Source of the DNA: Phlyctochytrium arcticum
Taxonomy: Eukaryota > Chytridiomycota > Chytridiomycetes > Chytridiales > Chytridiaceae
Length of the DNA: 64,000 nt
Direction: 5' to 3'
Assembly: GCA_025602905.1 (NCBI GenBank)
Contig: JAHLKI010000011.1
Coordinates: 186,001-250,000, forward strand
The position numbers and the translations under genes were made by a program. Each line of letters starts with the position of its first letter. The first letter of the stretch is position 1. Positions 63,695 to 64,000 of this stretch are shown piece after piece. The notes beneath the pieces are model-generated. The model was given only the letters and a program-made list of their open reading frames with translations. It ran no database searches and was not told where the DNA came from.

Positions 63695-64000
63695 CAACAG
63701 AGCACCGAAGCTCAGTTCCGGTGATGACCCAACAACTTGTAACCTTGGCCATTGACTGTCTCATTTGTGTGACAACCAACAAGATCAGTGTTGTCTATGT
63801 CTGGTAAGGCGGCTAGGTTCATTATGTGATATATGTGAAATGATACGAGTACTGAAAAAAAGGACTCGTGTAATTTCTGCTCAGGAAGCAAAAGTGCTCT
63901 CTGTCTTCGCGCGAAGATCCGGTCCTTTTTGGTCAGCGACGTGGCTTTCTTGCGCGTGGCGTCTTAGGTCGATTCTGTTTCTTAAGTAGCCGCCCCGCCT
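63695..64000. other. Right edge of window inside the viral element
   Basis: A 74-codon plus-strand frame (63765-63989) with CCLCLVRRLGSLCDIC begins here, but no family is visible and the DNA continues past the edge. I do not call a gene. Confidence 0.3.

Larger units (their letters stand above)
53026..64000. mobile_element. Endogenous Polinton-like virus (right end beyond window)
   Basis: About 11 kb carries a packaging ATPase, a penton-like minor capsid protein, a double-jelly-roll major capsid protein and a DNA polymerase B: the morphogenesis and replication set of Polinton-like viruses and Mavericks. All genes are intron-free as read and open. No integrase, protease or right terminus is present; these would have to lie beyond 64000. 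The neighbouring MULE and transposase relics are separate insertions. Confidence 0.85.

Noticed and set aside
1..64000. CRISPR array, bacterial operon or rRNA genes
   Set aside because: Spliceosomal introns and eukaryotic proteins show a nuclear genome. The repeat arrays lack regular spacers, and no rRNA-like conserved blocks were seen.

Overview
The window reads as nuclear DNA of an early-diverging (chytrid- or Mucoromycota-like) fungus. The evidence is many short spliceosomal introns (42-110 bp, GT..AG, CTRAY-like branch sites), a fungal sterol C-24 methyltransferase (ERG6), a Doa10/MARCH6 ubiquitin ligase, a fungal heme-thiolate peroxidase, Thr-rich secreted proteins, a METTL4-type adenine methyltransferase and a B12-dependent methylmalonyl-CoA mutase. 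The last two are features of basal fungi rather than of the common Dikarya models. Splice models were built by eye and checked by reading-frame arithmetic; the taxon itself is inference.

Layout. 1-8 kb: a partial Ser/Pro/Ala-rich gene running off the left edge, a secreted heme-thiolate peroxidase, a four-exon METTL4-like gene with a MITE close to its start, and a mucin-like secreted double-psi-barrel protein, all on the minus strand. 8-15 kb: a gene-poor block with a tRNA-His lying inside a large inverted repeat, a family of tRNA-like repeats, and isolated promoter-like signals. 15-44 kb: the main genic region. It holds a voltage-sensor-like membrane protein, Doa10 (10 exons), a methyltransferase/ATP-grasp fusion, a Thr-rich secreted protein, an MFSD10-like transporter, ERG6, an IQANK1-like protein, an unknown protein, methylmalonyl-CoA mutase (24 exons), a divergent pair of PPR genes and tRNA-Phe.

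44-64 kb: an accessory, mobile-element-rich region. After about 3.4 kb of unassigned DNA come a DUF6589/KDZ-like transposase interrupted by one stop codon and a decayed Mutator-like (MULE) transposase. A repeat array follows, and then an endogenous Polinton-like virus that continues past the right edge. Its visible genes are a 1291-residue DNA polymerase B-SF1 helicase-HNH fusion, an F-box/zinc protein, a small Cys protein, a repeat-containing protein, an FtsK/HerA (A32-like) packaging ATPase, a penton-like minor capsid protein, a small minus-strand ORF, a basic coiled-coil protein and a double-jelly-roll major capsid protein. All of these frames are open, so the element looks young. Two of its promoters share a composite box. 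Integrase, protease and the right terminus are not in view.

The best candidate for an undescribed system is this capsid-encoding element: the polymerase-helicase-nuclease fusion beside a virus-encoded F-box protein, in a fungal genome. Second is the methyltransferase plus D-Ala-D-Ala-ligase-like fusion at 23.0-25.5 kb, which looks like a bifunctional small-molecule biosynthetic enzyme.
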